64,000 nucleotides of DNA. Source: an uncultured Clostridia bacterium (lineage in GTDB: Bacteria > Bacillota > Clostridia > Oscillospirales > Acutalibacteraceae). Each line of letters opens with the position of its first letter. Position 1 is the stretch's first letter. A model generated the notes under the pieces. That model was not told where the DNA came from and searched no databases. It saw only the letters and a program-made list of their open reading frames with translations. The DNA lies in the NCBI GenBank assembly GCA_947627345.1, contig CANQVS010000011.1, forward strand, positions 1 through 64,000, in the 5' to 3' direction. Shown here in pieces: positions 1 to 7,178 of this stretch. Made by a program: the position numbers and the translations under genes.

Positions 1-1340
1 GAGGTCGGAGCAAGCATTTCGCGCATTCCGGGACCGCCCTTAGGTCCTTCATAGCGGATAACAACAACGTCGCCCGCATTGATTTTTCCGCCGTATATAG
101 CCTCGCAGGCGCTTTCCTCCGAGTCAAACACACGCGCGGGTCCTGTATTCTTCATCATTTCGGGAGCAACCGCGCCTTGCTTAACGACTGCGCCGTCGGG
201 CGCTATATTTCCAAAAAGAATTGCGATACCGCCGTCTGCTCTCAGCGGATTCTCAACAGTATGTATAACTTCGCCGTCGGGCGCGGGAGCGTCCTTAATG
301 CGGTCTTTGACAGTTCCTTTTACGGTCAGAGCGTCCTCGTTGATTATGCCGAGCTTGGAAAGCTCCTTCATAACCGCGGGAATACCGCCCTTTTCGTTTA
401 AGTCGGTTATAAATATTTTGCCAGCCGGATTAAGTTTGCAAATCTGCGGTGTAGTCTTGCTGATTTCGTCTATAACTCTGATGTCAACTGGAACATCCGC
501 CTCGTAAGCGATAGCTAAAAGGTGCAGAACCGTATTGCTCGAACAGCCGAGAGCCATTTCACATCGGAGAGCGTTCTCAAAGCTTTTTTTGTTTATTATA
601 TCCTTAGGTCTTATGTCCGCCTTTAAAAGCTCCATAACCTGTTCGCCCGCCTGTTGGGCGAGGGCGCGTCTTGACGCCGAAATAGCGGGACGGGTACCGT
701 TTCCGGGCAATCCCATACCGATAGCCTCCGTAAGACAGTTCATCGAGTTCGCGGTATACATACCCGAACAGGAACCGCAGGTGGGGCAGGCGTGATTTTC
801 ATACTGGCGAAGCTCCTCGTCGTCAATTTTACCCGCCGCGTGAGCGCCGACATATTCAAACATTTCCGAAAGTCCGTATCTTTCGCCATTATATTCGCCC
901 GGCATCATAGGTCCCCCCGAAACAAAAATGCACGGAAGGTTAAGTCTGCAAGCCGCCAAGAGCATTCCGGGAACTATTTTATCGCAGTTCGGAATAAAAA
1001 CAATGGCGTCAAGCGGATGGGCCGTAAGCATAACTTCGATTGAGTCGGCGATAAGCTCGCGGGAGCATAGGCTGTACTTCATTCCCTTGTGGTTCATAGC
1101 CAAACCGTCGCACACACCGATTGTATTAAATTCAAACGGAACACCGCCGGCATTGCGGATACCGTCCATAACCTTAGCGGAAATATCGTTAAGATGCTTG
1201 TGTCCCGGGATATAATCGCTTTTAGAGTTTACAACGGCAACGAAAGGACGTTTAATCTCCTCGTCCGTAAGTCCGAGCGCCTTTAAAAGCGAACGTTGAG
1301 GCGCGCGGGTAGCGCCTTTTTTCATTAAATCAGATCTCAT
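1..1340 (-). CDS. ilvD: Dihydroxy-acid dehydratase IlvD, 3' end cut by the window edge
   Basis: Dehydrates 2,3-dihydroxy-isovalerate and 2,3-dihydroxy-3-methylvalerate to the 2-keto acids in valine, leucine and isoleucine synthesis, in the cytoplasm. About 446 N-terminal residues are present, against roughly 555 in the family. The Fe-S ligand regions are visible: PNCDK with Cys119, and CPTCGSCSG with Cys185, Cys188 and Cys191. The start reads [19 protein letters not shown], with AAGGAAG seven bases upstream of the ATG. The gene points out of the window to the left. leuB and ilvA are elsewhere in the window, so the branched-chain genes are not in one operon here. I saw no T-box or other leader in the short region upstream. 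The product call is very secure. Confidence 0.97.
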   Translation of the reverse strand, partial: MRSDLMKKGATRAPQRSLLKALGLTDEEIKRPFVAVVNSKSDYIPGHKHLNDISAKVMDGIRNAGGVPFEFNTIGVCDGLAMNHKGMKYSLCSRELIADSIEVMLTAHPLDAIVFIPNCDKIVPGMLLAACRLNLPCIFVSGGPMMPGEYNGERYGLSEMFEYVGAHAAGKIDDEELRQYENHACPTCGSCSGMYTANSMNCLTEAIGMGLPGNGTRPAISASRRALAQQAGEQVMELLKADIRPKDIINKKSFENALRCEMALGCSSNTVLHLLAIAYEADVPVDIRVIDEISKTTPQICKLNPAGKIFITDLNEKGGIPAVMKELSKLGIINEDALTVKGTVKDRIKDAPAPDGEVIHTVENPLRADGGIAILFGNIAPDGAVVKQGAVAPEMMKNTGPARVFDSEESACEAIYGGKINAGDVVVIRYEGPKGGPGMREMLAPT

Positions 1341-1451
1341 ACTAAAACTTCCTTTTATAAAAGTGTACGCATAAATTTTATCACAAGCACCCTATAAAAT
1401 CAAGATAATAAGTACTCAAAATAAAACTCATCACTATAATTTTGAAGTTAA

Positions 1452-1772
1452 CTATTTAACCTTTTTAGATTTGCGCGCGGGTAAATCATCATACATAGCG
1501 TTAAATAATCCTGCCAAATAGTTTTTACTATCGACATTTTCTACTAAAATCATTTCTTTTGCACCGTCATACGGCAATTCATATAAAGGATTTTGTATAT
1601 ACTCAACAGCCGATTTCACAGGTTTAACAAGCAGTCTGTCATCATATATACCGCCGATTATTTTATCTCTGTAATAAAGTATATACTCTCCCATCATTGA
1701 ACGGTATGATATATCATTCAAATCTGATAACTGTTCTAAAATAAAATTTAAATAATCCTTACTTGAAGCCAT
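1452..1772 (-). CDS. TfoX/Sxy N-terminal domain protein
   Basis: A 106-residue protein made of a single TfoX_N domain, recognised from the pattern FRxMMGEYILYYRDKIIGGIYDDRLLVKPV in outline (here SYRSMMGEY, then a strand ending in DRLLVKP) and a lysine-rich tail ending KSKKVK. In gamma-proteobacteria the two-domain TfoX/Sxy is a competence co-regulator. Stand-alone N-terminal domains are common in Firmicutes and have no defined role. It has an AGGAGG ribosome binding site five to six bases before the ATG. It is a single-gene unit between ilvD and the metal transporter. No competence genes lie nearby, so a competence role is not supported by context. Confidence 0.85.
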   Translation of the reverse strand: MASSKDYLNFILEQLSDLNDISYRSMMGEYILYYRDKIIGGIYDDRLLVKPVKSAVEYIQNPLYELPYDGAKEMILVENVDSKNYLAGLFNAMYDDLPARKSKKVK

Positions 1773-1886
1773 TTTTCCTCCTGACCGAAATTTAACGTAA
1801 ATATTTTATGCGACATTATTCTTATAATAATCCTACCCGAAAGAATGCCTAAAGCGTTACTGTTCCGCCTCTAAAGCAACATCTGT

Positions 1887-2810
1887 CTAAGAAGGCTTTA
1901 CGCGCACCATAATATGCTTAACCTTATCAAATTTTTCCTCAATCGCGTCATGCACCCTGTCCGCAATCTCGTTGCTTTCCTCAAGCGTAATTTTACATTC
2001 CGCGTAGATTTCGAGGTCCACATAGATTTTATTGCCGAAAAGACGCGTGTGGATTGAGTAAACTCCCAAAACACCGTCCTGTTCGGCGGCATAATCCGAA
2101 ATTTCGCGTTCGGTTTCCTCACTGCACGAACGGTCAACCATTTTTTCTACAGCGTCTTTAAAAATATCGCAAGCGGCTTTTACAATGAAAATACAAATAA
2201 CAAGGCTTGCGATTGTATCAAGCATCGGAAAACCCATTCTCGCTCCCGCAATTCCTATCAGCGCTCCGACAGACGAAAGCGAGTCGCTTCTGTGGTGCCA
2301 AGCGTCCGCCATTAACGCTCCCGAATCAAAACGCTTTGCATAAAACTTCGTGTACCAATACATAGCCTCCTTGCAGACAATCGAAACTGCGGCGGCGATT
2401 AACGCAAGAATACCGGGAACCGTAATATCTTGTGTATCTGAAGAAACGATTTGTCCTACAGCGTTATATGCAATAAATAAACCGCTGATAAGCAAAATTA
2501 CCGCCAATACAATCGCGGCTACACATTCAAACCGTTCGTGCCCGTATGGGTGAGCTTTGTCGGAATCCTTAGATGAAATTTTTACACCGATAATTACAAT
2601 AATACTGCTGAATACATCCGACGCCGAATGAACGGCGTCGCTTATCATCGCGCCCGAACAGGCAAAAATACCTGCGAACATTTTAAACAGCGATAAAAAT
2701 ATATTACCTGTTATGCTGACCATAGATACCCTTACGGCGGTTTTTTCAAATTCATTTTTCTTGACTTGCGCGGGAGCGGGAATAAAGCCTGAATTGACTT
2801 TTCCTTTCAT
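1887..2810 (-). CDS. Cation diffusion facilitator (CDF) family metal efflux transporter
   Basis: A 307-residue inner-membrane exporter of divalent metals (Zn, Co, Ni, Fe or Mn class) driven by proton exchange. It has about six hydrophobic segments between residues 25 and 210, then a cytoplasmic ferredoxin-like domain (about 215-307). The site A ligands of the family are visible as DAVHSASD in the second membrane helix and DAWHHRSD in the fifth. I chose the ATG at 2810, preceded by AGGGGTGG, over a GTG three codons upstream. The 5' region carries a NiCo riboswitch with an overlapping terminator and a consensus promoter, so Ni2+ or Co2+ is the likely inducing metal. Symbols such as czcD or fieF are used for relatives; substrate specificity cannot be read from the sequence. 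Confidence 0.93.
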   Translation of the reverse strand: MKGKVNSGFIPAPAQVKKNEFEKTAVRVSMVSITGNIFLSLFKMFAGIFACSGAMISDAVHSASDVFSSIIVIIGVKISSKDSDKAHPYGHERFECVAAIVLAVILLISGLFIAYNAVGQIVSSDTQDITVPGILALIAAAVSIVCKEAMYWYTKFYAKRFDSGALMADAWHHRSDSLSSVGALIGIAGARMGFPMLDTIASLVICIFIVKAACDIFKDAVEKMVDRSCSEETEREISDYAAEQDGVLGVYSIHTRLFGNKIYVDLEIYAECKITLEESNEIADRVHDAIEEKFDKVKHIMVRVKPS

Positions 2811-2871
2811 AACAGCCACCCCTAAAACGTTATTTCTAAAGTAATTTTATGTCGCTATACCTGTACGTGTG

Positions 2872-2920
2872 AAAAACAAAATACCCGCGGAGCAGTAGGT
2901 GTAACTTACTGTCCCGTGGG
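2872..2920 (-). terminator. Riboswitch-controlled intrinsic terminator before the CDF gene
   Basis: On the minus strand the left arm CCCACGGGACAGTA pairs with TACTGCTCCGCGGGT, and the hairpin is followed by the T-rich tract ATTTTGTTTTT. The left arm contains the CAGT that also closes helix P1 of the upstream NiCo riboswitch, so the two structures are mutually exclusive. This is the layout expected for an ON switch in which bound metal prevents termination. The pairings are read directly from the sequence; the regulatory outcome is inferred. Confidence 0.85.
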
Positions 2921-2982
2921 TGAAAATTCCACTGTCACTTACGCAACCCGACTCCAAGCGCAAACGCCTCGGCCTGTTCAGT
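2908..2982 (-). ncRNA. NiCo riboswitch (czcD motif RNA)
   Basis: The minus-strand transcript contains, in order, ACTGAACAGGC, a short hairpin, GGAGTCGGGTTGCG, AAGTGAC, another hairpin and ACGGGACAGT. These match the conserved blocks of the cobalt/nickel-sensing czcD-type riboswitch as I remember them from the published crystal-structure construct (ACUGAGCAGGC, GCAGCCGGGCUGCG, GGGACAGU). The 5' ACTG and 3' CAGT close P1. It lies about 100 bases upstream of a CDF exporter start codon, the classic context. A covariance-model scan against the Rfam NiCo family would confirm it. Confidence 0.9.
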
Positions 2983-3018
2983 TTGTACCGTATTTTTTAT
3001 GGTATAAATAGTTTTTTT

Positions 3019-3047
3019 ATTATAAAATATAAATATGCCTGTGTCAA
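3019..3047 (-). promoter_or_regulatory. Consensus sigma-A promoter for the NiCo riboswitch-CDF transcript
   Basis: The minus strand reads TTGACA, exactly 17 bases, then TATAAT: both hexamers match consensus with optimal spacing. The predicted start of transcription is about 25-30 bases ahead of the riboswitch P1 helix. A perfect promoter behind an attenuator fits strong constitutive initiation with control at termination. Confidence 0.88.
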
Positions 3048-3174
3048 TAGTTTAATGATGGTTTTTCTTTCCTTTTACTGAAATAAAACCTATAAATCGA
3101 GTTTTGTTCGTCAAACGTGTTAAATGAACCTGTTTCAATCAAATTCCCCCGAAGTCCGCTATATAGTAATCACT

Positions 3175-3333
3175 TTATCCCCCAAGTCTCGTTGTCGGCT
3201 CTGATACCGAAACCGCTCCTTTGGTAATTACCTTTTCATATTCTATATCCGCTTCTTCAAAGGCATCAACATATAATGCATTCTCAAGATGGCCGTCAAT
3301 ACATTTCATATATGCATATTTTCTTCTTGTCAT
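3175..3333 (-). CDS. Possible small protein or gene remnant, 52 residues
   Basis: An ATG-initiated frame begins MTRRKYAYMKCIDGHLENAL and ends SEPTTRLGG. The composition looks protein-like, with mixed charge and well-spread hydrophobic residues, but the ribosome binding site is poor (GGAAG about 20 bases upstream) and I recognise no family. It lies in the 3061-3492 stretch between the NiCo promoter and the flavoprotein gene. The rest of that stretch holds nothing I can name. It may be the C-terminal remnant of a decayed gene. Confidence 0.3.
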   Translation of the reverse strand: MTRRKYAYMKCIDGHLENALYVDAFEEADIEYEKVITKGAVSVSEPTTRLGG

Positions 3334-3492
3334 TTTCTCAAAATTGTTTCTTCCGCAAAAAAAGCGTTATGTATTTTACGAACATAAATAACCCAAAACC
3401 GTCAAATCTCATATTTTTACCTGCGTGAATTCATATTAAAAATAAAAGTTTTGCAATATTGTTAAAAACGTAAAACTTACATTTAAATCGAA

Positions 3493-3981
3493 TTATATAT
3501 TTGCACCGTCAATGGTATTTGCTTTCGCGCTCATTTCAATAACAGTCAATTTTCCGACAGCCGTTCTTCTGAGAGCTGATTTGTTGTACTCAAAGCTTTT
3601 CGTTTCTTTATATCTCGCCATAATGATATTATCCATCGCGTTTTGTTTTTCTTCGCCTTCAAGAAATTGTACCTTTGCTCTACCCATAACACATTTATAA
3701 CGCATTGTAACATCTCTTTTTTCAGCGATACAATCAATTTTAATCGGTATATCCATTTCAAACGAACACAAAGGGTTTGCTTTAAGCATTTCGTATTTTC
3801 TTCCAGCCGTTGCTCCGTGGATATAAAACTCAACCTGACTATCACTTACTGTATACGCGAAATTAACGGGTACAATATATGGAAAATCGCCGTCCGAAAG
3901 ACCTAACCTTATTATTTCGCATTCATCAATAATTTTTATAATATCATTGAAATTTGTTATTTCTCTGTCTTTTCTTCTCAT
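3493..3981 (-). CDS. Pyridoxamine 5'-phosphate oxidase-fold flavoprotein, Nim/5-nitroimidazole-resistance type
   Basis: A 162-residue split-barrel FMN-binding protein. Typical features are the N-terminal MRRKDREI, the segment RLGLSDGDFPYIVPVNFAY, the strand FYIHGATAGRKYEMLKANP, and a central YKCVMGRAKV strand. Relatives include NimA-type nitroreductases and uncharacterised haem- or FMN-binding proteins. The histidine in YIHGA is the position that is post-translationally modified in NimA. A resistance role cannot be claimed from sequence alone. It is a single gene with a GGGGATGAAAG ribosome binding region, transcribed with the other minus-strand accessory genes. Confidence 0.85.
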   Translation of the reverse strand: MRRKDREITNFNDIIKIIDECEIIRLGLSDGDFPYIVPVNFAYTVSDSQVEFYIHGATAGRKYEMLKANPLCSFEMDIPIKIDCIAEKRDVTMRYKCVMGRAKVQFLEGEEKQNAMDNIIMARYKETKSFEYNKSALRRTAVGKLTVIEMSAKANTIDGANI

Positions 3982-4075
3982 ACTTTCATCCCCGAATTTT
4001 GCGCTTTTATATTATTGTCATAAAATTCTAAAATCAAAGCTAACCAGCACAAAAAATTGTGCTCTATTAAATCTT

Positions 4076-4771
4076 TCAACTGTTATCTAACGCCTGTCTT
4101 TTTCTGATTTTTTTCCAATTTAAAAATGCGTATATATCGTTTATAAAGAAAACCGCAAAACAAACCGCAACCGAAAGATATAAAATATTTTGCATAGTTG
4201 CCAAAATCCATAAAACGATAAGAACCACATCATTGACAGCATAAGCAACAGAAAAATACGGACTTCTTTTATATTGCAGAAAAACAGCTGTAAAACTTGT
4301 CGCGACGGATACTGTGCTTGGTATCAAATTCGCGGTATTCAGAAAGGCAAGGATAAAATAACAGGTTGCAGTTATTACTATTGTCAAAACAATAATCTCA
4401 ATAACGTCACTCGTTTTAATATGATTGATTTTTACCTCATATTTCTTCCCCTTAAACGGATTTTTAAGCCATGAAATAAGCGCTATTATGCTCATCGGCA
4501 TCGTCATTCCCAAGTATGTAAACATTTCGCCGTAATACGCAAATGAAAATGAAACAATCCCGTATATAATGCTGAATATAATCATTAAAAACGGTCCCAA
4601 GGGATTAGCCTTAGCTCCGAATACAATGGCGGTAACTCCGATTAAAGATAAAATAGAATTTAAATAACCGCCTTGACCGAAAACAAGGGGAAAACTAATA
4701 ATAAGTAATACTGAAACTCCCCAAAGAATCTTTTCTGTCAAGGTGAAATAATTAAACAGCTTATTTACCAT
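4076..4771 (-). CDS. pnuC: PnuC-type nicotinamide riboside/mononucleoside transporter
   Basis: A 231-residue membrane protein with about seven hydrophobic segments, facilitating uptake of nicotinamide riboside or a related vitamin. The family signatures are an internal YAVNDVVLIVLW segment and a C-terminal FFINDIYAFLNWKK followed by basic residues. I chose the ATG at 4771, which has GGAAGGT seven bases upstream; a TTG five codons earlier is in frame but has no ribosome binding site. A promoter of the recurrent array type (TTGACT-17-TAATAT, 4869-4897) lies upstream. I found no NAD or thiamine riboswitch. The substrate is uncertain because PnuC paralogues also carry thiamine or riboflavin. Confidence 0.9.
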   Translation of the reverse strand: MVNKLFNYFTLTEKILWGVSVLLIISFPLVFGQGGYLNSILSLIGVTAIVFGAKANPLGPFLMIIFSIIYGIVSFSFAYYGEMFTYLGMTMPMSIIALISWLKNPFKGKKYEVKINHIKTSDVIEIIVLTIVITATCYFILAFLNTANLIPSTVSVATSFTAVFLQYKRSPYFSVAYAVNDVVLIVLWILATMQNILYLSVAVCFAVFFINDIYAFLNWKKIRKRQALDNS

Positions 4772-4868
4772 AAATTTACCTTCCAAAAGCGGGCATACTC
4801 TTCACGCAAGTTATTTTCAATTACTCTGATTTTATAATCAATTTATCCAATAAAACATTTTCGCCTTT

Positions 4869-4897
4869 ATATTATCACCTACACCTACTAAAGTCAA
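4869..4897 (-). promoter_or_regulatory. Array-type sigma-A promoter, copy 1 (pnuC)
   Basis: On the minus strand ACATTGACTTTAG is followed by 13 bases and TAATAT, giving TTGACT-17-TAATAT. The block around the -35 box is shared with the promoters before DUF3781, the first GNAT and the DinB-like gene, which shows the promoter is part of a repeated element. Confidence 0.75.
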
Positions 4898-4962
4898 TGT
4901 CGCATCCACACATAAATACTAGATTAAAAAGCTATGGGGAATATTAATTTAGGCAAAATAAA

Positions 4963-4987
4963 ACGACGCGGAAAATTTCTGCGCCGT
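4963..4987 (-). terminator. Recurrent GC-rich hairpin, copy 1
   Basis: ACGaCGCgGAAA pairs with TTTCtGCGcCGT. On the minus strand the arm is followed by TTTTATTTT, so it can end transcription of the acetyltransferase gene whose stop is 25 bases upstream. The same hairpin recurs at about 5997, 7862 and 10251. Confidence 0.7.
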
Positions 4988-5011
4988 ATATTTAATCTCC
5001 ATTTGAAAAAT

Positions 5012-5590
5012 TTAGGTCATTAAAAGACTTTTTTCATTCTCTATGTCTTTTTCAAGTTTTATTAATCGCTTACTTCTGTTCTTTATTTTTTTAGCCGGTA
5101 TCCCTGCATATATACCAAACCTTTCGGTCGAATCTTTAACTAAGCTCATAGCACCGACAGCCGTGCCTTCTCTCAAGACAACTCCGGGAAGAACCATACT
5201 TCCGCTTCCTATTATAACGTGTTTCTCAAGTATTACTTCTTCCTCTGTCACATTTTTATACTTATCAGGTAAAACAGGAGATGTCATATAGTTTCCCGAA
5301 AAATCATCTGATAAAGAGTAAATACTTACTTTTGATGAAATATTAACATAATCACATAAAACAATACCCTTTATTCCCCCGAACAGAGCGCTGTATGGAG
5401 CGATATGAATATTATTTTTTATTTTTATCTTTCCACTCAAAATGCAAAAATCATCAATTCGGACATTATCCCCTATTGATATTTTTTCCGCCGAATAAAA
5501 CGATGCCTTTCTGCTTATAAATACGTTTTCCCCAACGCTTAAAAAGCCAATCTCCTGTATTTCTTCTTTTGATAAAAAACTTGTATTCAT
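5012..5590 (-). CDS. Hexapeptide-repeat (left-handed beta-helix) O-acetyltransferase
   Basis: A 192-residue acyltransferase of the maltose/galactoside acetyltransferase superfamily, transferring an acetyl group from acetyl-CoA to a sugar or polysaccharide precursor. Imperfect hexapeptide repeats run from about residue 20 to 155 (for example ISIGDNVRIDDFCIL and VILEKHVIIGSGSMVLPGV), ending in GIYAGIPAKKIKNR, the usual C-terminal motif. A charged coiled tail follows. The start has an AGGGGT ribosome binding site. The gene is divergent from the small ribbon-helix-helix gene at 5804 and ends just before a terminator. The acceptor is unknown; O-antigen or capsule-type sugars are the usual ones. 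Confidence 0.88.
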   Translation of the reverse strand: MNTSFLSKEEIQEIGFLSVGENVFISRKASFYSAEKISIGDNVRIDDFCILSGKIKIKNNIHIAPYSALFGGIKGIVLCDYVNISSKVSIYSLSDDFSGNYMTSPVLPDKYKNVTEEEVILEKHVIIGSGSMVLPGVVLREGTAVGAMSLVKDSTERFGIYAGIPAKKIKNRSKRLIKLEKDIENEKSLLMT

Positions 5591-5628
5591 AATTATACCC
5601 CTAATAACTTATCTTTTTCATTTCTTTT

Positions 5629-5776
5629 TGCATTTTGCAAATTGTTTTGTTTGTAAGCATATTATATCATCTTGCAATATATTATGCAATACATTTTGCA
5701 ATAATAATTATAATATTTTTTTAATTATAATTTTTATTGCTATTAATAATGCATACTTTGTTAATTTTTTGCAATA
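5629..5776. promoter_or_regulatory. Cluster of TGCAATA direct repeats, candidate operator
   Basis: TGCAAT(A) occurs at 5673, 5685 and 5697, exactly 12 bases apart, with the related TGCATT and TGCAAA at 5629 and 5636 and a further TGCAATA at 5770, next to the ribosome binding site of the RHH gene. Helically phased short direct repeats are typical binding sites for ribbon-helix-helix repressors, and this gene encodes one. The repeats are seen; autoregulation is inferred. Confidence 0.55.
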
Positions 5777-5803
5777 TTATATAGTTAGTAGGAGGTATTG
5801 CAT

Positions 5804-5977
5804 ATGGCATTTCAACTAAAATCCGATAAAAAAGAAACTGAAAATAAAACAATTCGATTTCCTCTCCCGCTGATAGAAAAAATCGAATCTGAAATTAAAG
5901 GAAATGACGTATCGTTTTCCAGTTTTGTTATACAAGCCTGCGAATATGCTTTGGAAGAGCTTCACAAAAACGAATAA
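5804..5977 (+). CDS. Small ribbon-helix-helix (CopG/YlcI-like) DNA-binding protein, 57 residues
   Basis: The ATG lies eight bases after AGGAGGT. The protein begins MAFQLKSDKKETENKTIRFP. The short strand KTIRFPLP is followed by helices LIEKIESEIK and FSSFVIQACEYALEEL, the strand-helix-helix order of MetJ/Arc-type repressors. It has no toxin partner beside it. Its closest kin in the window are two truncated copies of its own 3' end at 7772 and 10162. It is the only plus-strand gene in an array of minus-strand genes, and phased TGCAATA repeats precede it. It is a likely autoregulator or former plasmid/phage copy-control or antitoxin protein. The fold call is good; the role is unknown. Confidence 0.75.
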   Translation: MAFQLKSDKKETENKTIRFPLPLIEKIESEIKGNDVSFSSFVIQACEYALEELHKNE

Positions 5978-6345
5978 AATGAACAAGATAGTTTAAAAAC
6001 GGCGCGGAAATTTCCGCGCCGTTTACATTTTTATAAATTTAAAATTAAAGAATAATGTATCTTAGTCTTTTTGGGATTTCATTGTGGGAAAATATAGCAA
6101 GTTCAAATTTTCCTTGTATATCAGTGTTTTCTCGTTTTTTCTATTTCTAAATTATACGAATTTATACGAAATCATGTAGGATTGTTTTTATTTTCGTTCA
6201 GCGCCCAACCACTATCGAGAGGGAACAGGATTGATTCTGACGAATTTTGGGCAGTTTTTCCCTGTTAGTTATCTACTGTTTTAAGAGCCGAAAAAAGGCT
6301 TTTCAGAACCTACGCTTAACTGTTATCAATCAGACAAACGGGAAT
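5978..6345. repeat. Array repeat block B (hairpin plus two conserved segments)
   Basis: There is no gene here. The block holds a perfect 28-bp palindrome (5997-6024), an AT-rich segment also present after 7890 (about 6025-6110), and a segment of about 200 bases (6148-6345) that recurs near 6979-7173 and, less well conserved, near 8020-8150. The last segment contains ATACGAA direct repeats, AGGATTGTTTTTATTTTCGT, and the boundary motif ACAAACGGGAATTTAC that runs into the stop codon of the DUF3781 gene. Confidence 0.8.
5997..6024. terminator. Perfect 28-bp palindrome, hairpin copy 2
   Basis: AAACGGCGCGGAAA is followed directly by its exact reverse complement. The flanks are A-rich on the left and TTTACATTTTTAT on the right, so it can act as a bidirectional terminator, here after the RHH gene. 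Confidence 0.75.
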
Positions 6346-6594
6346 TTACTTAACAATATGTGCTGTTATAATTGTATAACTATATGAATTGATAGTAATT
6401 TTGATATTTTCAACTTCGCAATACCAATTTTTACCCTGTTTGTATATATTGCAATTTTTATCCAACACCTTATTTTTGCAATACTCAACAACATCTACTG
6501 TATCTATTTTTAGGTTTCTTCTAATTCTATCAACTCCCATTTCAGTTGTATGAATTTTGTCAATATTATCAAGTAATATCTTTTTATCTTCCAT
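6346..6594 (-). CDS. DUF3781 family protein
   Basis: An 82-residue protein of a small uncharacterised Firmicutes family, recognised by LLDNIDKIHTTEMGVDRIRRNL, here in two parts (DKIHTTEMG and RIRRNLK), by VVEYCKNKVLDKNCNIYKQG, and by the ending INSYSYTIITAHIVK. No function is known for the family; it is often found as a lone gene among GNAT and VOC genes. The stop codon TAA is part of the boundary motif GTAAATTCCCGTTTG. The start is preceded by the second boundary motif and by an array-type promoter at 6632-6660. Confidence 0.82.
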   Translation of the reverse strand: MEDKKILLDNIDKIHTTEMGVDRIRRNLKIDTVDVVEYCKNKVLDKNCNIYKQGKNWYCEVENIKITINSYSYTIITAHIVK

Positions 6595-6604
6595 TCTTTC
6601 TTTT

Positions 6605-6625
6605 CCTCAAATCCCCGTTTATCGT
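6605..6625. repeat. Cassette boundary motif upstream of the DUF3781 gene
   Basis: Plus strand TCAAATCCCCGTTTATCG. Related motifs stand just upstream of the ribosome binding sites of the first GNAT gene (7667-7686, CAAATTCCGATTTATCG), the DinB-like gene (10056-10074, ACAATCCCGATTTATC) and the GyrI-like gene (9333 onwards, TAAATCCCGATTTGC). Each is roughly the inverse of the motif at the other end of the gene. Confidence 0.6.
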
Positions 6626-6631
6626 TGCTTT

Positions 6632-6660
6632 ATTCTACCACACCCAGCCACAAAAAGCAA
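6632..6660 (-). promoter_or_regulatory. Array-type sigma-A promoter, copy 2 (DUF3781)
   Basis: On the minus strand TTGCTT-17-TAGAAT, embedded in GGACATTGCTTTTTG. It aligns with the promoters at 4869, 7692 and 10081, with one change in the -35 box. Confidence 0.7.
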
Positions 6661-6695
6661 TGTCCGCCGGAAACACGCAGTGTTACCGGCGGACA
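6661..6695. repeat. 35-bp GC-rich inverted repeat
   Basis: TGTCCGCCGG and CCGGCGGACA frame AAACACGCAGTGTTA, which itself pairs, making one long hairpin. Compared with the repeat copies at 7709 and 10099, where the sequence runs CAATGTCCCGTCC, this hairpin looks inserted within the shared block next to the -35 box. It could be a miniature insertion or a folded recombination site. There is no T-tract, so it is not a classical terminator. Confidence 0.55.
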
Positions 6696-6706
6696 TCCTT
6701 GGGACA

Positions 6707-6850
6707 TTATCTTTCTCTTTCCTCTCTATCAATGGTAGGATCTACGCCCCTGTCATGTTGCTCTAATTGCCTGTCTGGATTGTTACGCTCTGGCTCTGGA
6801 TATTCCCCGTACCCGCGATCCGCCCAGAAGCATTGCAGGCTTTTATATGG
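6707..6850 (-). pseudogene. Remnant 3' end of an unidentified gene
   Basis: A frame open for about 46 codons without a start ends ...HDRGVDPTIDREERER followed by TAA. A homologous tail (DTDRGKEER plus TAA) is found on the same strand in the repeat copies near 7735 and 10125. All three therefore derive from the 3' end of the same element-borne gene. I cannot name it. Charged tails of this kind are common in mobilisation and phage proteins, but that is only an impression. Confidence 0.45.
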
Positions 6851-6852
6851 AA

Positions 6853-6880
6853 AAAAGCCTTGAAAATTCAAGGCTTTTTC
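6853..6880 (-). terminator. Terminator following the displaced lysS 3' end
   Basis: AAAAAGCCTTGAA pairs with TTCAAGGCTTTTT, with T-tracts on both sides. On the minus strand it directly follows the stop codon of the lysS 3' fragment, so it may be the ancestral lysS terminator, now 5 kb away from the intact gene. Confidence 0.7.
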
Positions 6881-6886
6881 GCTTTC

Positions 6887-6946
6887 TCACTTATCAAGAC
6901 TTTTCATTGTCGGGAACAGCAACAGAATAAAATCCTTTGATTTATC
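6887..6946 (-). pseudogene. Displaced lysS 3' end, fragment 1
   Basis: The minus strand encodes KDFILLLFPTMKSLDK followed by TGA. The intact LysS at 11985 ends RDVLLFPTMKSIEK. The match is at protein level and partly at base level (CCCGAcAATGAAaAGTCT). It is followed immediately by a terminator. It marks either a decayed lysS duplicate or the far end of DNA inserted at the lysS 3' end. Confidence 0.7.
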
Positions 6947-6999
6947 AAGGTTTTTTCGTTTTAATTGGCTTGATTTATACTGAATTATACGAATTTTCG

Positions 7000-7173
7000 C
7001 AGGATTGTTTTTATTTTCGTTTAGCGTCCAACCCGCCACAAAAGCAAAATAGAATCAATCCTGCCGAATTTTAGGCAGTTTTTTTCTGTTAGTTATCTGC
7101 TGTTTTATGAACCAAAAAAAGGCATTTCAGAACCAACGCTTAACAATTATCAGCCAGACAAATTCGGAATTTG
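7000..7173. repeat. Array repeat block C
   Basis: A second copy of the segment at 6176-6345: AGGATTGTTTTTATTTTCGT, TCCAACCCGCC, AATCAATCCTG, GGCAGTTTTTTTCTGTTAG, AACGCTTAACAATTATCAG and the boundary motif AGACAAATTCGGAATTTG next to the stop of the first GNAT gene. No gene is visible. The remainder of 6595-7178 is covered by the promoter, hairpin, gene tail and lysS fragment listed separately. Confidence 0.75.
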
Positions 7174-7178
7174 TAGTA

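Noticed and set aside
79..1286. Several plus-strand frames of 65-142 codons
   Set aside because: They are antisense shadows of ilvD, whose frame is continuous and carries all family motifs.
1341..1451. T-box or leader attenuator upstream of ilvD
   Set aside because: The gap is about 110 bases, without a T-box core (no TGGNACCGCG) and without a terminator-antiterminator pair.
2881..2985. Cobalamin-riboswitch-like plus-strand words (GGTGAAAATTCC, CCACTG)
   Set aside because: The plus strand has no downstream gene, and the core B12 box does not fit. The minus strand matches the NiCo motif and leads into a metal exporter.
4787..4868. NAD or thiamine riboswitch upstream of pnuC
   Set aside because: The leader between promoter and start is under 100 bases and shows no conserved aptamer words.
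5670..5705. CRISPR-like short repeats
   Set aside because: Units of 12 bases with no spacers of proper length and no cas genes; operator-type repeats fit better.
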